Source: Methanohalobium sp046546175 (GTDB lineage: Archaea; Halobacteriota; Methanosarcinia; Methanosarcinales; Methanosarcinaceae). From it: a DNA stretch of 7,754 nucleotides. The translations under genes and the position numbers were made by a program. The notes beneath the pieces were generated by a model. It was not told the DNA's origin. It was given only the letters and a program-made list of their open reading frames with translations, and did no database searches. Below, piece by piece: positions 1-6,553 of this stretch (position 1 is its first letter; every line of letters begins with the position of its first letter). The stretch lies in contig NZ_JBKGYF010000080.1 of the NCBI RefSeq assembly GCF_046546175.1, positions 1 through 7,754 on the forward strand, written 5' to 3'.

Positions 1-52
1 CTGTATAACATTCACAGGTCTATAGTAAATCATAATGTTTTAATTATCGTAA

Positions 53-120
53 AGGATTTCTACAGAGCCAAAATAAGGACTATTAATAAATTGGTCTTAT
101 AGTGGCTCTGTAGAAATCCT
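53..120. repeat. 18-bp perfect inverted repeat, possible small mobile-element remnant
   Basis: The left arm AGGATTTCTACAGAGCCA (53-70) is the exact reverse complement of the right arm (103-120). Inside, after a two-base mismatch on each side, 73-78 can pair with 95-100 (one G-T wobble), so transcribed RNA would fold into a long hairpin. Outside, ATTATCG at 43-49 and CGATAAT at 129-135 are also complementary; the short word TATCG occurs on both sides (45-49, 126-130), but not directly against the arms, so a target-site duplication is not demonstrated. No transposase lies inside. It could be a miniature inverted-repeat element, a relic of an insertion sequence, or the terminator of a gene to the left. 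Confidence 0.75.
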
Positions 121-219
121 ATTTGTATCGATAATAACCAGCCAAATTTGACAGATAAAACTAACATATAGAAAAACATATAGATACATTATTAGCTCAG
201 ATATCAATTTGAATACTAA

Positions 220-235
220 GGGTTTCTACAAAGCC
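220..235 (+). repeat. Third, diverged copy of the inverted-repeat arm
   Basis: GGGTTTCTACAAAGCC matches 14 of 16 bases of the left arm at 54-69 and has the same orientation. It is therefore inverted relative to the right arm at 103-120, so 103-235 can also be read as a unit of about 133 bp with imperfect terminal inverted repeats. Three related arms within 190 bp suggest repeated insertion, or internal deletion, of one family of element ends. I cannot name the insertion-sequence family. Confidence 0.6.
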
Positions 236-318
236 TTATAGTTGTTTTTTTATTTTTAAGTAACTTGATAATCTGCAATTACAGTTTTTTATATAGTTTT
301 TGCTGAGTTTTATTTTTT

Positions 319-328
319 TTTATATAAA
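319..328 (+). promoter_or_regulatory. Candidate archaeal TATA box for the activase operon
   Basis: TTTATATAAA fits the archaeal TATA-box pattern and follows a long T run, in a region with no gene. Transcription would begin about 25 bases downstream, near 350, giving a leader of about 250 bases before the activase start at 599. Other TATA-like stretches at 372-380 and 447-455 are competitors, and AT-rich DNA produces such matches by chance. Confidence 0.3.
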
Positions 329-467
329 ACTATCGCATAATAACTTTTATTTTTAAATATTAAAATTTTTGTTTTTATATGAATCCATTATCAAAAGGCT
401 GATTATTGGTAATTCAATAGTTTCAATGTTCCTCTTTTTAATAAAAAAGTATATAAGGAGATTTTAT

Positions 468-488
468 ATGGTAGTAAATTTTATATAA
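468..488 (+). other. Possible six-codon leader frame (MVVNFI) with strong ribosome binding site
   Basis: AAGGAG at 455-460 stands seven bases before an ATG at 468 that opens a frame of only six codons, MVVNFI, ended by TAA at 486-488. The binding site is as good as those of the real genes here. TGGTAG at 469-474, just after the start, is complementary to CTACCA at 508-513, with partial further pairing of the A and T runs, so a hairpin could cover the frame. It may be a leader peptide, the surviving 5' end of a lost gene, or chance. No protein family can be assigned. Confidence 0.25.
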
Positions 489-598
489 AGCAAAAACAGA
501 TTATTTTCTACCAAATTATAATAATAGTAAATGATAGATGTAGATTACATCTTGTAAGTGTTTGTATCTTTTAAAATAAATAAGGGGTTAATGTTAAT

Positions 599-2215
599 AT
601 GAAAACAGGTGTAGCATTTGACTTGGGGACGAGTGGATTTAGGGCCCATAAAATGGACCTTGAGACCGGTGAGATTAAAAGAACAGTTATAACATTGCGA
701 AATCCTATACCAGGAGCAAATGTCATGGATCATATGGATTTTGCCATCCATTATGGTCAGGATTTAACCCATGACCTGGTTATAGATGCAGTTAAAAATA
801 TTATTTCAAAACTTGAAGTTGAAACTGGAAATTTGGAACGGATTTCTGTATGTGGCAACCCTATACAGTTGTCACTGTTTCAGGGCATGACCATAGAAGA
901 CCTTGCATACGCCGGTGAGCGTAAGAAGCAAAAATACAATATCAAAGACCAGGAAAGGACAGCTAATATTCTGGACAGCAGTGAAATTACAGGACTTGAA
1001 GAATTCAATGACTGTAATGTGGTCATACCACCTGCAATCAGACATGAAGTAGGAGCTGATGCACTGGCTTTGATGGTAGTTTCCGGAATGCTTGATAGTG
1101 ATGAAATAGCAATAGCCACAGATTATGGAACCAATGCAGAAATGGCTCTAAAAGTAGATGATGTGATATATACAGGATCGGCTGCAGCAGGTCCGGCACT
1201 TGAAGGCCAGCAGATTAAACATGGTGTAATTGCTTCGCCGTATACGATTTCTAATATCGAATTTGAGAATGGATATATGAGAAATTATGTACTAAACGAG
1301 GAGATGACACCTGTAAAAGGAGACCTTGTTGATCCAAAGACCGGCGAAGTCAAGGAAAAAGGAGATATCCGTGCAAAGGGTGTCACAGGTACTGGTGTTA
1401 TAGCCCTGATAGATAAATGCATGGAAAACGGATTGATTAAACTTCCAAATATTCAGACGCCTGATAAGGTGCTCAAACTTCAGGATAATGTTCAGTTCGG
1501 AAACAAGGATTTATCAGAAGCTGGAAAAGCACTGGGAGCACTAAGAGCAGGTCATATAACACTCTGCAATACAGCCGGTATAGAAATGGAAGATGTAACA
1601 AGGGCTTATATGTCCGGTGCCTCAGGGACTTATGTAGATGCATTAAAAGCCTATAGGCTTGGAATGAGTCCATATAATGTGGACAACATCTCACAGATAG
1701 GGAACACTTCGCTGGTGGTTGCAAGACAGATTCTGCTTTCAGAAGACAGACTGTGGGAACTTCAGGATATTGCCAATAAGATAGTAGGTCATCATACAAT
1801 GTTTGCAACTGAACCTGCATTCAGGGATACCTATGTACTCGAAATTGCATACTGGGATGAAGGTATGCCTTTCAAGATGCTCAAAAAATATCTTAAAAAG
1901 AAGAGCCTCCCACAGATTGATGAACCTAACAAAACACCAGGTGTGGAAAAACGTGTTGTAAAGGATATACCTGTATTAGGTGAGGAAGGTTTGCATGTTC
2001 TTGAAAACGTAGGAACGTACCTCACAACAGTATTGGATGACCCAAGTGCCTGTGAAAAAAGTGTAGAGGTCTGTCCTACCGGTGCTATAAATATAGATGA
2101 TGATGGAAAGGTTATGATTAGAACAGACCTGTGTGAGGGTATACATTGTCAGAAATGTGTCAGAGCATGTTCTACAGGAGAGCTTAACTGGGAAAATCTG
2201 GAAGTCATAAACTAA
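599..2215 (+). CDS. RamA-like ATP-dependent reductive activase of corrinoid methyltransferase proteins
   Basis: Family role: reduces the inactive Co(II) corrinoid of methyltransferase proteins to active Co(I), using ATP, in the cytoplasm. Residues 1-475 resemble the RamA/RACo (COG3894) ATPase fold: DLGTSG at 8-13 and TDYGTNAEM at 174-182 are phosphate-binding type motifs, TGTGV at 263-267 and MSGASG at 338-343 are further conserved glycine motifs, and PIPGANVMDHMDFAI (36-50) is typical of RamA. Residues 480-538 form a ferredoxin-like tail with Cys485, Cys492, Cys512, Cys517, Cys520 and Cys524. The second motif is C-x4-C-x2-C-x3-C, but the first lacks two cysteines (Pro482 and Ser488 in their places), so only one complete [4Fe-4S] site remains. 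The length, 538 residues, is close to RamA. AAGGGG at 582-587 lies 11 bases before the chosen start. The location with mta genes suggests MtaC as its target rather than methylamine proteins; this is inferred, and ramA itself is not claimed. Confidence 0.88.
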   Translation: MKTGVAFDLGTSGFRAHKMDLETGEIKRTVITLRNPIPGANVMDHMDFAIHYGQDLTHDLVIDAVKNIISKLEVETGNLERISVCGNPIQLSLFQGMTIEDLAYAGERKKQKYNIKDQERTANILDSSEITGLEEFNDCNVVIPPAIRHEVGADALALMVVSGMLDSDEIAIATDYGTNAEMALKVDDVIYTGSAAAGPALEGQQIKHGVIASPYTISNIEFENGYMRNYVLNEEMTPVKGDLVDPKTGEVKEKGDIRAKGVTGTGVIALIDKCMENGLIKLPNIQTPDKVLKLQDNVQFGNKDLSEAGKALGALRAGHITLCNTAGIEMEDVTRAYMSGASGTYVDALKAYRLGMSPYNVDNISQIGNTSLVVARQILLSEDRLWELQDIANKIVGHHTMFATEPAFRDTYVLEIAYWDEGMPFKMLKKYLKKKSLPQIDEPNKTPGVEKRVVKDIPVLGEEGLHVLENVGTYLTTVLDDPSACEKSVEVCPTGAINIDDDGKVMIRTDLCEGIHCQKCVRACSTGELNWENLEVIN

Positions 2216-2233
2216 AAACAGGATGGTTATATC

Positions 2234-3289
2234 ATGAAAGTGCTCATTATCGGTGGTTTTCTGGGTAGCGGTAAAACCACCGCTATTATAAATTTAGGCA
2301 AATATTTAAGTGAAAATAATTACCGGGTAGCAATCATTGTAAATGAAATCGGTGAGGTTGGACTGGATGGAGATGTTATTTCTAAATACGGATTTGACAC
2401 GACGGAATTAACCAGTGGATGTATTTGTTGCAGTTTAAAGACAGATTTGCGCTATACAGTAACAACTCTATATAACAACTACAATCCTGACATACTCATA
2501 ATTGAGCCCACAGGTATTGCGTTTCCAGATGTGATACGTAATGAAGTCAACCTTATGAACCTGAAAGATGTTGAGCTTGCACCTCTTGTAACACTTATTG
2601 ATGGGAGCCGGTTCAAACAGTTGATGAAAGAAATCAGAAACTTCTCCCAGAGACAGATAATCGATGCTGAAATCCTGGTAATCAATAAAACCGATTTAAT
2701 TGAGCCTAGAGAACTTCCAATTATAGAAGATGCAGTCCATCAGTTAAATCCAAATGCCGATATTATCCGGTTATCCGCGAAAAATTATGACGAAAAGTTC
2801 AGGAAATTCAACAAGATTATAATTGAAAAACCGGGGTTAATTCCTGAAATAATTGATGATTTGTCTGAAGAAGAAATAGATTCCATAGAATGTTCAAATA
2901 TAGCCACCTATTCAAAAGAGTTCATTGTGTCCCAAAAAAAATTGAATTCAGATGTAGCCAGTTCTATAGCAAGGGATATCTTGTATAACCTTAAAGATGA
3001 AATTATTAAACTGAACCCGGAATTCCTTGGTCATATAAAACTGTATTTGGAATACGATTCAAAAATGGTTAGAATAAGTATGACTTCATATTATGATTTA
3101 CCAGAAGTAGAAGTTGTTGAATCATCCAAAACCTATCACCCGAAATTAAAAATTCTTACTGCGGTTTCAAATATTCAAAAAGGAGATCTTGTAGATACAG
3201 TGGATAAGTGTGTAAGTAATAAATTCCATGAATATGATATGGAAATAGAAAAATCACAAACTCATAACCATGAATCACATAATCAGTAA
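2234..3289 (+). CDS. COG0523/CobW-type G3E GTPase, putative metallochaperone
   Basis: The family comprises GTP-hydrolysing metal chaperones or insertases, including CobW (cobalt) and zinc chaperones. Visible motifs: Walker A GFLGSGKTT at 8-16, NEIGEVGLDG at 37-46 with the conserved Glu38, the metal-binding Cys-x-Cys-Cys at 63-66, EPTG at 91-94, and the guanine-specifying NKTD at 151-154. The CobW C-terminal region follows, ending in a short His-rich tail (His344, His346, His349) that could bind metal. Its 351 residues are normal for the family. It starts 18 bases after the activase stop with AGGAT at 2220-2224 in front, so the two are very likely co-transcribed. The context suggests metal supply for methanol enzymes (zinc of MtaB, or cobalt), but no residue seen fixes the metal. 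There are no signal peptide or membrane segments. Confidence 0.88.
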   Translation: MKVLIIGGFLGSGKTTAIINLGKYLSENNYRVAIIVNEIGEVGLDGDVISKYGFDTTELTSGCICCSLKTDLRYTVTTLYNNYNPDILIIEPTGIAFPDVIRNEVNLMNLKDVELAPLVTLIDGSRFKQLMKEIRNFSQRQIIDAEILVINKTDLIEPRELPIIEDAVHQLNPNADIIRLSAKNYDEKFRKFNKIIIEKPGLIPEIIDDLSEEEIDSIECSNIATYSKEFIVSQKKLNSDVASSIARDILYNLKDEIIKLNPEFLGHIKLYLEYDSKMVRISMTSYYDLPEVEVVESSKTYHPKLKILTAVSNIQKGDLVDTVDKCVSNKFHEYDMEIEKSQTHNHESHNQ

Positions 3290-3309
3290 TATCGTTGATT
3301 GTAATATAA

Positions 3310-3371
3310 GTTCCCATCTAAGAAAGATTCTATTGATAGGATCGAAGGAAGTAATCAATTTAGATGGGAAC
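3310..3371. repeat. Two-tier hairpin downstream of the GTPase gene
   Basis: GTTCCCATCTAA (3310-3321) pairs with TTAGATGGGAAC (3360-3371) over 12 bases, with one G-T wobble at the stem base next to the loop only if the stem is extended inward. Within the 38-base interior, 3326-3332 pairs with 3337-3343 (seven pairs, one G-T) around a TTGA loop. It begins 21 bases after the GTPase stop. It could act as a 3' end or stability element, with the T run at 3425-3430 as a possible termination signal, or be a small mobile repeat. Its arms do not resemble those at 53-120. Confidence 0.7.
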
Positions 3372-3458
3372 CTTTACCCATAAAATTAACTCCTGATAAA
3401 TTACATTTTCGGTAAAAATCCATATTTTTTAATATTTACTGGATGTTTAAGATTGTTC

Positions 3459-3472
3459 ACAAATATTTATAA
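3459..3472 (+). promoter_or_regulatory. Candidate TATA box for the PAS/GAF sensor gene
   Basis: The stretch ACAAATATTTATAA resembles an archaeal TATA box. A start about 25 bases downstream (around 3492-3497) would leave a leader of roughly 30 bases before the ATG at 3524. The hairpin and T run to the left fit the end of the previous transcript. A second TATA-like stretch at 3509-3517 is too close to the ATG unless translation starts inside the present frame. This is a prediction from composition only. Confidence 0.35.
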
Positions 3473-3523
3473 TCACAACTGGCAATGTTTTTATTTGATG
3501 CAGTCCTAATATAAATAGTATTT

Positions 3524-6466
3524 ATGAGGCGGGGATTAAATATCCAAAAATCAGACAGTTCCAGGAATTTAAAAGAAATTGATTTTCCAAACCCATCAAC
3601 GGCACACAATATTTTTGAAGATTTCCTGAACAATGAGGATGTTATTGTGTTTTTATGGAATGGTGAGAAAGACCGCTCTGTAGAATTTGTTTCTGAAAAT
3701 ATCACACGGTTTGGGTATACCCCTGAAGAATTTGTATCTGGGAAATTGTATTACAACAATATAATAGAATCTAATGACCTGGAAAGGGTCGAATCTGAAA
3801 TATCGGATTGTTTTGAAAACAGATGTAGTAGTTACAACCTGCAATATCGGATAATGACCAGGGATGGAGACATCAGATGGGTGGATGAGAGAACACTTGT
3901 CTTATATGGTGACAATGGAGAGGTAAATCATCAGAAAAGTGTTGTATTTGATATTACCGAACGTAAACTATCTGAAATCGATTTAAAAGCATCTGAAGAA
4001 AAATATTCAACTTTAATAGAAAGCGGTATTGATGGGATATTGATTGTGCAGGATGAGATTATAAAATTCGCAAATAGAGCATTTGAAAACATCATAGGCT
4101 ATAAAACAAAGGAAATAGTTGACACCTCCTTTTTAAATTATATTCCTGTGGAATATCAGAGGATGATTCATAAAAAATATGACCAGATATTGAAAACAGA
4201 ACCTAAAAACCCGCATACCTATGAAGTATATATCCAATCAAAATCCGATGATTTGATACCAGTGGAGATAAACTTTTCATGTATTGATTTTGAGGGAAAA
4301 TCATCTGTAATGTTAAATATCAGGGATATTACCGAGCGTAAAGAAGCAGAATTCAAATTAAATTTTGATGAATCATGTCTTGAATCACTTTTAAAAATCA
4401 ATCAGATGACGGATTTTTCAGATGAGGATATTACGAATCTGGTTCTGGATGAAATGACAAGGTTGACCCAAAGTGGCAGTGGTTATATTGTATTTTTCAA
4501 TGGTGAAGATATTTCTCCGTCAATCTATGTGCTGTCACAAAATAAGACAGATAATGTCAGTAATAAACAGTTTAAATACAGTCTAAAAAATACAGGTTTG
4601 TGGGAAAAGGTTATTAAACAAAAACATCCAATTGTTTCAAACAATATATCAGCTGATTTTCAGGACGATGATTTCCATGACCACCTTAACATAAAGCGGC
4701 TGTTGAATATACCGATATCTAATGGTGACAATATTGTGGCAGTAGGTGGTGTATTTAATAAAAACAAAGTGTATGATAAATACGATATACGGCGTTTAAC
4801 ACTTATCCTTAACCTTATGCTGGATATAATCCAAAAAAGGAATGCTGAAAACGCTTTAAAATCTTCCGAAGAGAAATATTCTACACTGGTTGAAAATGGA
4901 ATAGCCGGTAATCTGATAATCCAGGAAGAGGCTATAAAATTTGTAAATAGAGCATTTGAAAACATCACAGGTTACGATAGAGAGGATATTATTGAAACCT
5001 CTTTTTTAAATTATATTTCTGTGGAATACCAGAGAATGGTTCTTAAAAAATATAATAAAATATTAAAATCAAATCAGAAAACCTCACGTATATATGAAGT
5101 CAATTTTTTATCAAAAACAGGTGAATTGGTACCGACTGAAATTAATTATTCCAAAATACAGTTTGAAGGTAAACCTGCTGTAATGTTAAACGTTAGAGAT
5201 ATAACCAAACAAAAACAAAAAGAACAGGAGTTAATTGAGACATATAGAATGCAAGATTTGCTCGAAGATGTCATTAATAACAGCCCTGCAATTGTTTTTA
5301 TCTGGAGGGCTGAAAAGGATTGGCCGGTTGAATACGTTTCTGAAAATATAATACAGTTTGGATATATACCCGAGGATTTTACATCTGAACGTCTTCTTTA
5401 TGGCGATATAATACATCCAGATGATCTCCAAAAAGTTCGCAATAATATGTCAGAACAATATGGAAATGTATCCAAAGAAGTTAATATGGAATATCGGATA
5501 TTAACCAGTAATGATGAAGTTCGATGGGTGGATGAAAGGACGTCAATCCGTTATGATGAACATGGTGAAGCAAAATACCTACAAGGTATAATTATAGATA
5601 TCACCAAGAAAAAACAAGCTGATAACTTCCTTCGTGTCCAGAAAGATACAAGTTACTTTTTATCTTCAAAAAACAGTGGTTTTCAGGATGTATTTGACCA
5701 ATATCTGGATTTTTGTATCAATATGGGTCCGATTGACAGTTGTGGTTTGTATCTTATCGATGAGGTTACAGGCGATTTAAATCTTATATCATATAAAGGA
5801 TTCACTTCTGAATTTGCAGAAAAAATTTCACATTATACTTCTGATACAATGCAACACCGTTTATTTACTACCGGACATCCTATTTATAAACTATATTCTG
5901 AAATAATATCAATGACAGGCAAAGATTTACCTTACGAAGGATTACGGGCTACAGGAATCATACCAGTAAAGAATCAGGATGAATTAGTAGCAGTTCTGTT
6001 TTTGGCTTCACATAACAAATATGAAATCCCGCAGGAAACACGAACATCACTTGAAACGATTGCAAACCAGCTTGGTGAAACAATTGGCTACGTAAAATAC
6101 GAAAATGATTCTGAGAAAAGACAGGATGATATAGATAAATTACTGGATGCAGTAGAAGATTTCATCTTCGTTCTTGATTTTGATGGACATATACTGTATA
6201 CTAATAGGGCATTTCAGGAAAGGTTGGGATATACAGGGGAAGAATTACAGGATATGAACATAATCCATATCCACTCCAGCAGGCAGGCTTTAAAGGCTGC
6301 ATCAAGGATTTCTGATGTGGTATCAGGTGATTGTTCATCATGTGATATACCATTAATTGCAAAGGATGGCACAGTTATCTATAAAGAAACAAAATTTGCG
6401 AATGGGGAATGGAATGGTCAGGAGGCAATCATTGGTATATCCAGGGAAATAAATAACGAAAGATAA
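3524..6466 (+). CDS. Multi-PAS/GAF sensor protein without output domain
   Basis: A soluble 980-residue sensor with no membrane segment or signal peptide. Domains in order: PAS1 32-151, PAS2 153-277, GAF1 283-440, PAS3 445-568, PAS4 572-700, GAF2 704-860, PAS5 868-980. Each of the first four PAS domains ends in the usual DIT motif (143-145, 268-270, 559-561, 692-694). PAS1 and PAS4 are one type (about 50 of 115 residues identical by hand count), PAS2 and PAS3 another (about 74 of 118). No histidine-kinase H-box, ATPase, GGDEF, receiver or helix-turn-helix follows; the protein stops at PAS5. The start is well fixed: an in-frame TAA lies at 3512-3514 and the next Met is residue 111. No ribosome binding site is visible, so a leaderless or non-SD start is possible. 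GAF2 has Cys731 and Cys740; methanogen sensors such as MsmS bind haem through a GAF cysteine, but binding here is unproven. It lies 87 bases before mtaC, so a part in methanol-gene control is plausible, not shown. Confidence 0.88.
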   Translation: MRRGLNIQKSDSSRNLKEIDFPNPSTAHNIFEDFLNNEDVIVFLWNGEKDRSVEFVSENITRFGYTPEEFVSGKLYYNNIIESNDLERVESEISDCFENRCSSYNLQYRIMTRDGDIRWVDERTLVLYGDNGEVNHQKSVVFDITERKLSEIDLKASEEKYSTLIESGIDGILIVQDEIIKFANRAFENIIGYKTKEIVDTSFLNYIPVEYQRMIHKKYDQILKTEPKNPHTYEVYIQSKSDDLIPVEINFSCIDFEGKSSVMLNIRDITERKEAEFKLNFDESCLESLLKINQMTDFSDEDITNLVLDEMTRLTQSGSGYIVFFNGEDISPSIYVLSQNKTDNVSNKQFKYSLKNTGLWEKVIKQKHPIVSNNISADFQDDDFHDHLNIKRLLNIPISNGDNIVAVGGVFNKNKVYDKYDIRRLTLILNLMLDIIQKRNAENALKSSEEKYSTLVENGIAGNLIIQEEAIKFVNRAFENITGYDREDIIETSFLNYISVEYQRMVLKKYNKILKSNQKTSRIYEVNFLSKTGELVPTEINYSKIQFEGKPAVMLNVRDITKQKQKEQELIETYRMQDLLEDVINNSPAIVFIWRAEKDWPVEYVSENIIQFGYIPEDFTSERLLYGDIIHPDDLQKVRNNMSEQYGNVSKEVNMEYRILTSNDEVRWVDERTSIRYDEHGEAKYLQGIIIDITKKKQADNFLRVQKDTSYFLSSKNSGFQDVFDQYLDFCINMGPIDSCGLYLIDEVTGDLNLISYKGFTSEFAEKISHYTSDTMQHRLFTTGHPIYKLYSEIISMTGKDLPYEGLRATGIIPVKNQDELVAVLFLASHNKYEIPQETRTSLETIANQLGETIGYVKYENDSEKRQDDIDKLLDAVEDFIFVLDFDGHILYTNRAFQERLGYTGEELQDMNIIHIHSSRQALKAASRISDVVSGDCSSCDIPLIAKDGTVIYKETKFANGEWNGQEAIIGISREINNER
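4862..5215 (+). repeat. Second copy of an internally duplicated PAS segment
   Basis: This stretch (residues 447-564, PAS3) is a duplicate of 3989-4342 (residues 156-273, PAS2) of equal length, 118 codons, with no gaps needed. DNA identity is high in patches, for instance a shared 23-base run around ATAGAGCATTTGAAAACATC in both copies. This points to a fairly recent duplication or gene conversion inside the sensor gene. Confidence 0.85.
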
Positions 6467-6553
6467 TGGTTTTGGTGATTAAATTTTTGGAAAACAGTAC
6501 CAGATATTTGATAGTTTCGATAAACGGATAGTTAATAGCAGGGTGATAATTAT
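6467..6553 (+). promoter_or_regulatory. Short leader of mtaC with ribosome binding site
   Basis: This is the whole gap between the sensor gene and mtaC. GGTGAT at 6542-6547 is a perfect match to the archaeal anti-Shine-Dalgarno and lies six bases before the mtaC ATG, which settles that start. GATAGTT occurs twice (6510-6516, 6527-6533), 17 bases apart, and could be a regulator site or chance. I see no convincing TATA box; the best AT stretch, at 6479-6488, is weak. mtaCB is either read through from the sensor gene or has a promoter inside its 3' end. Confidence 0.55.

Larger units (their letters stand above)
1..598. other. Gene-free, AT-rich upstream region of the activase gene
   Basis: I find no credible protein gene or RNA gene here. 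The left part (about 43-241) carries the inverted repeat and its third arm, described separately. The right part (about 241-598) is extremely AT-rich, with long T runs near 245-257 and 311-320 and several TATA-like stretches (about 286-296, 319-328, 372-380, 447-455). A good ribosome binding site stands before a six-codon frame at 468-488. The length and composition fit a promoter plus a long 5' leader, which is common for methyltransferase-related genes in Methanosarcina. The transcription start cannot be chosen from sequence alone. Confidence 0.7.

Noticed and set aside
163..184. Direct repeat AACATATAGA (163-172 and 175-184)
   Set aside because: It is a ten-base repeat in very AT-rich DNA far from any start site; chance is an adequate explanation.
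591..602. ATG TTA ATA TGA mini-frame overlapping the activase start
   Set aside because: It is only three codons long and its ATG is three bases from the GGGG motif, too close for normal initiation. The ATG at 599 begins the conserved RamA N-terminus.
1473..1820. 115-residue minus-strand frame inside the activase gene
   Set aside because: It lies wholly within a strongly supported gene, has no family motifs and reads as low-complexity Leu/Tyr/Cys-rich sequence. The other minus-strand frames in the window were dismissed for the same reason.
6467..6553. Frameshifted histidine-kinase remnant after the sensor
   Set aside because: The gap is only 87 bases and no frame shows an H-box or ATPase motif.
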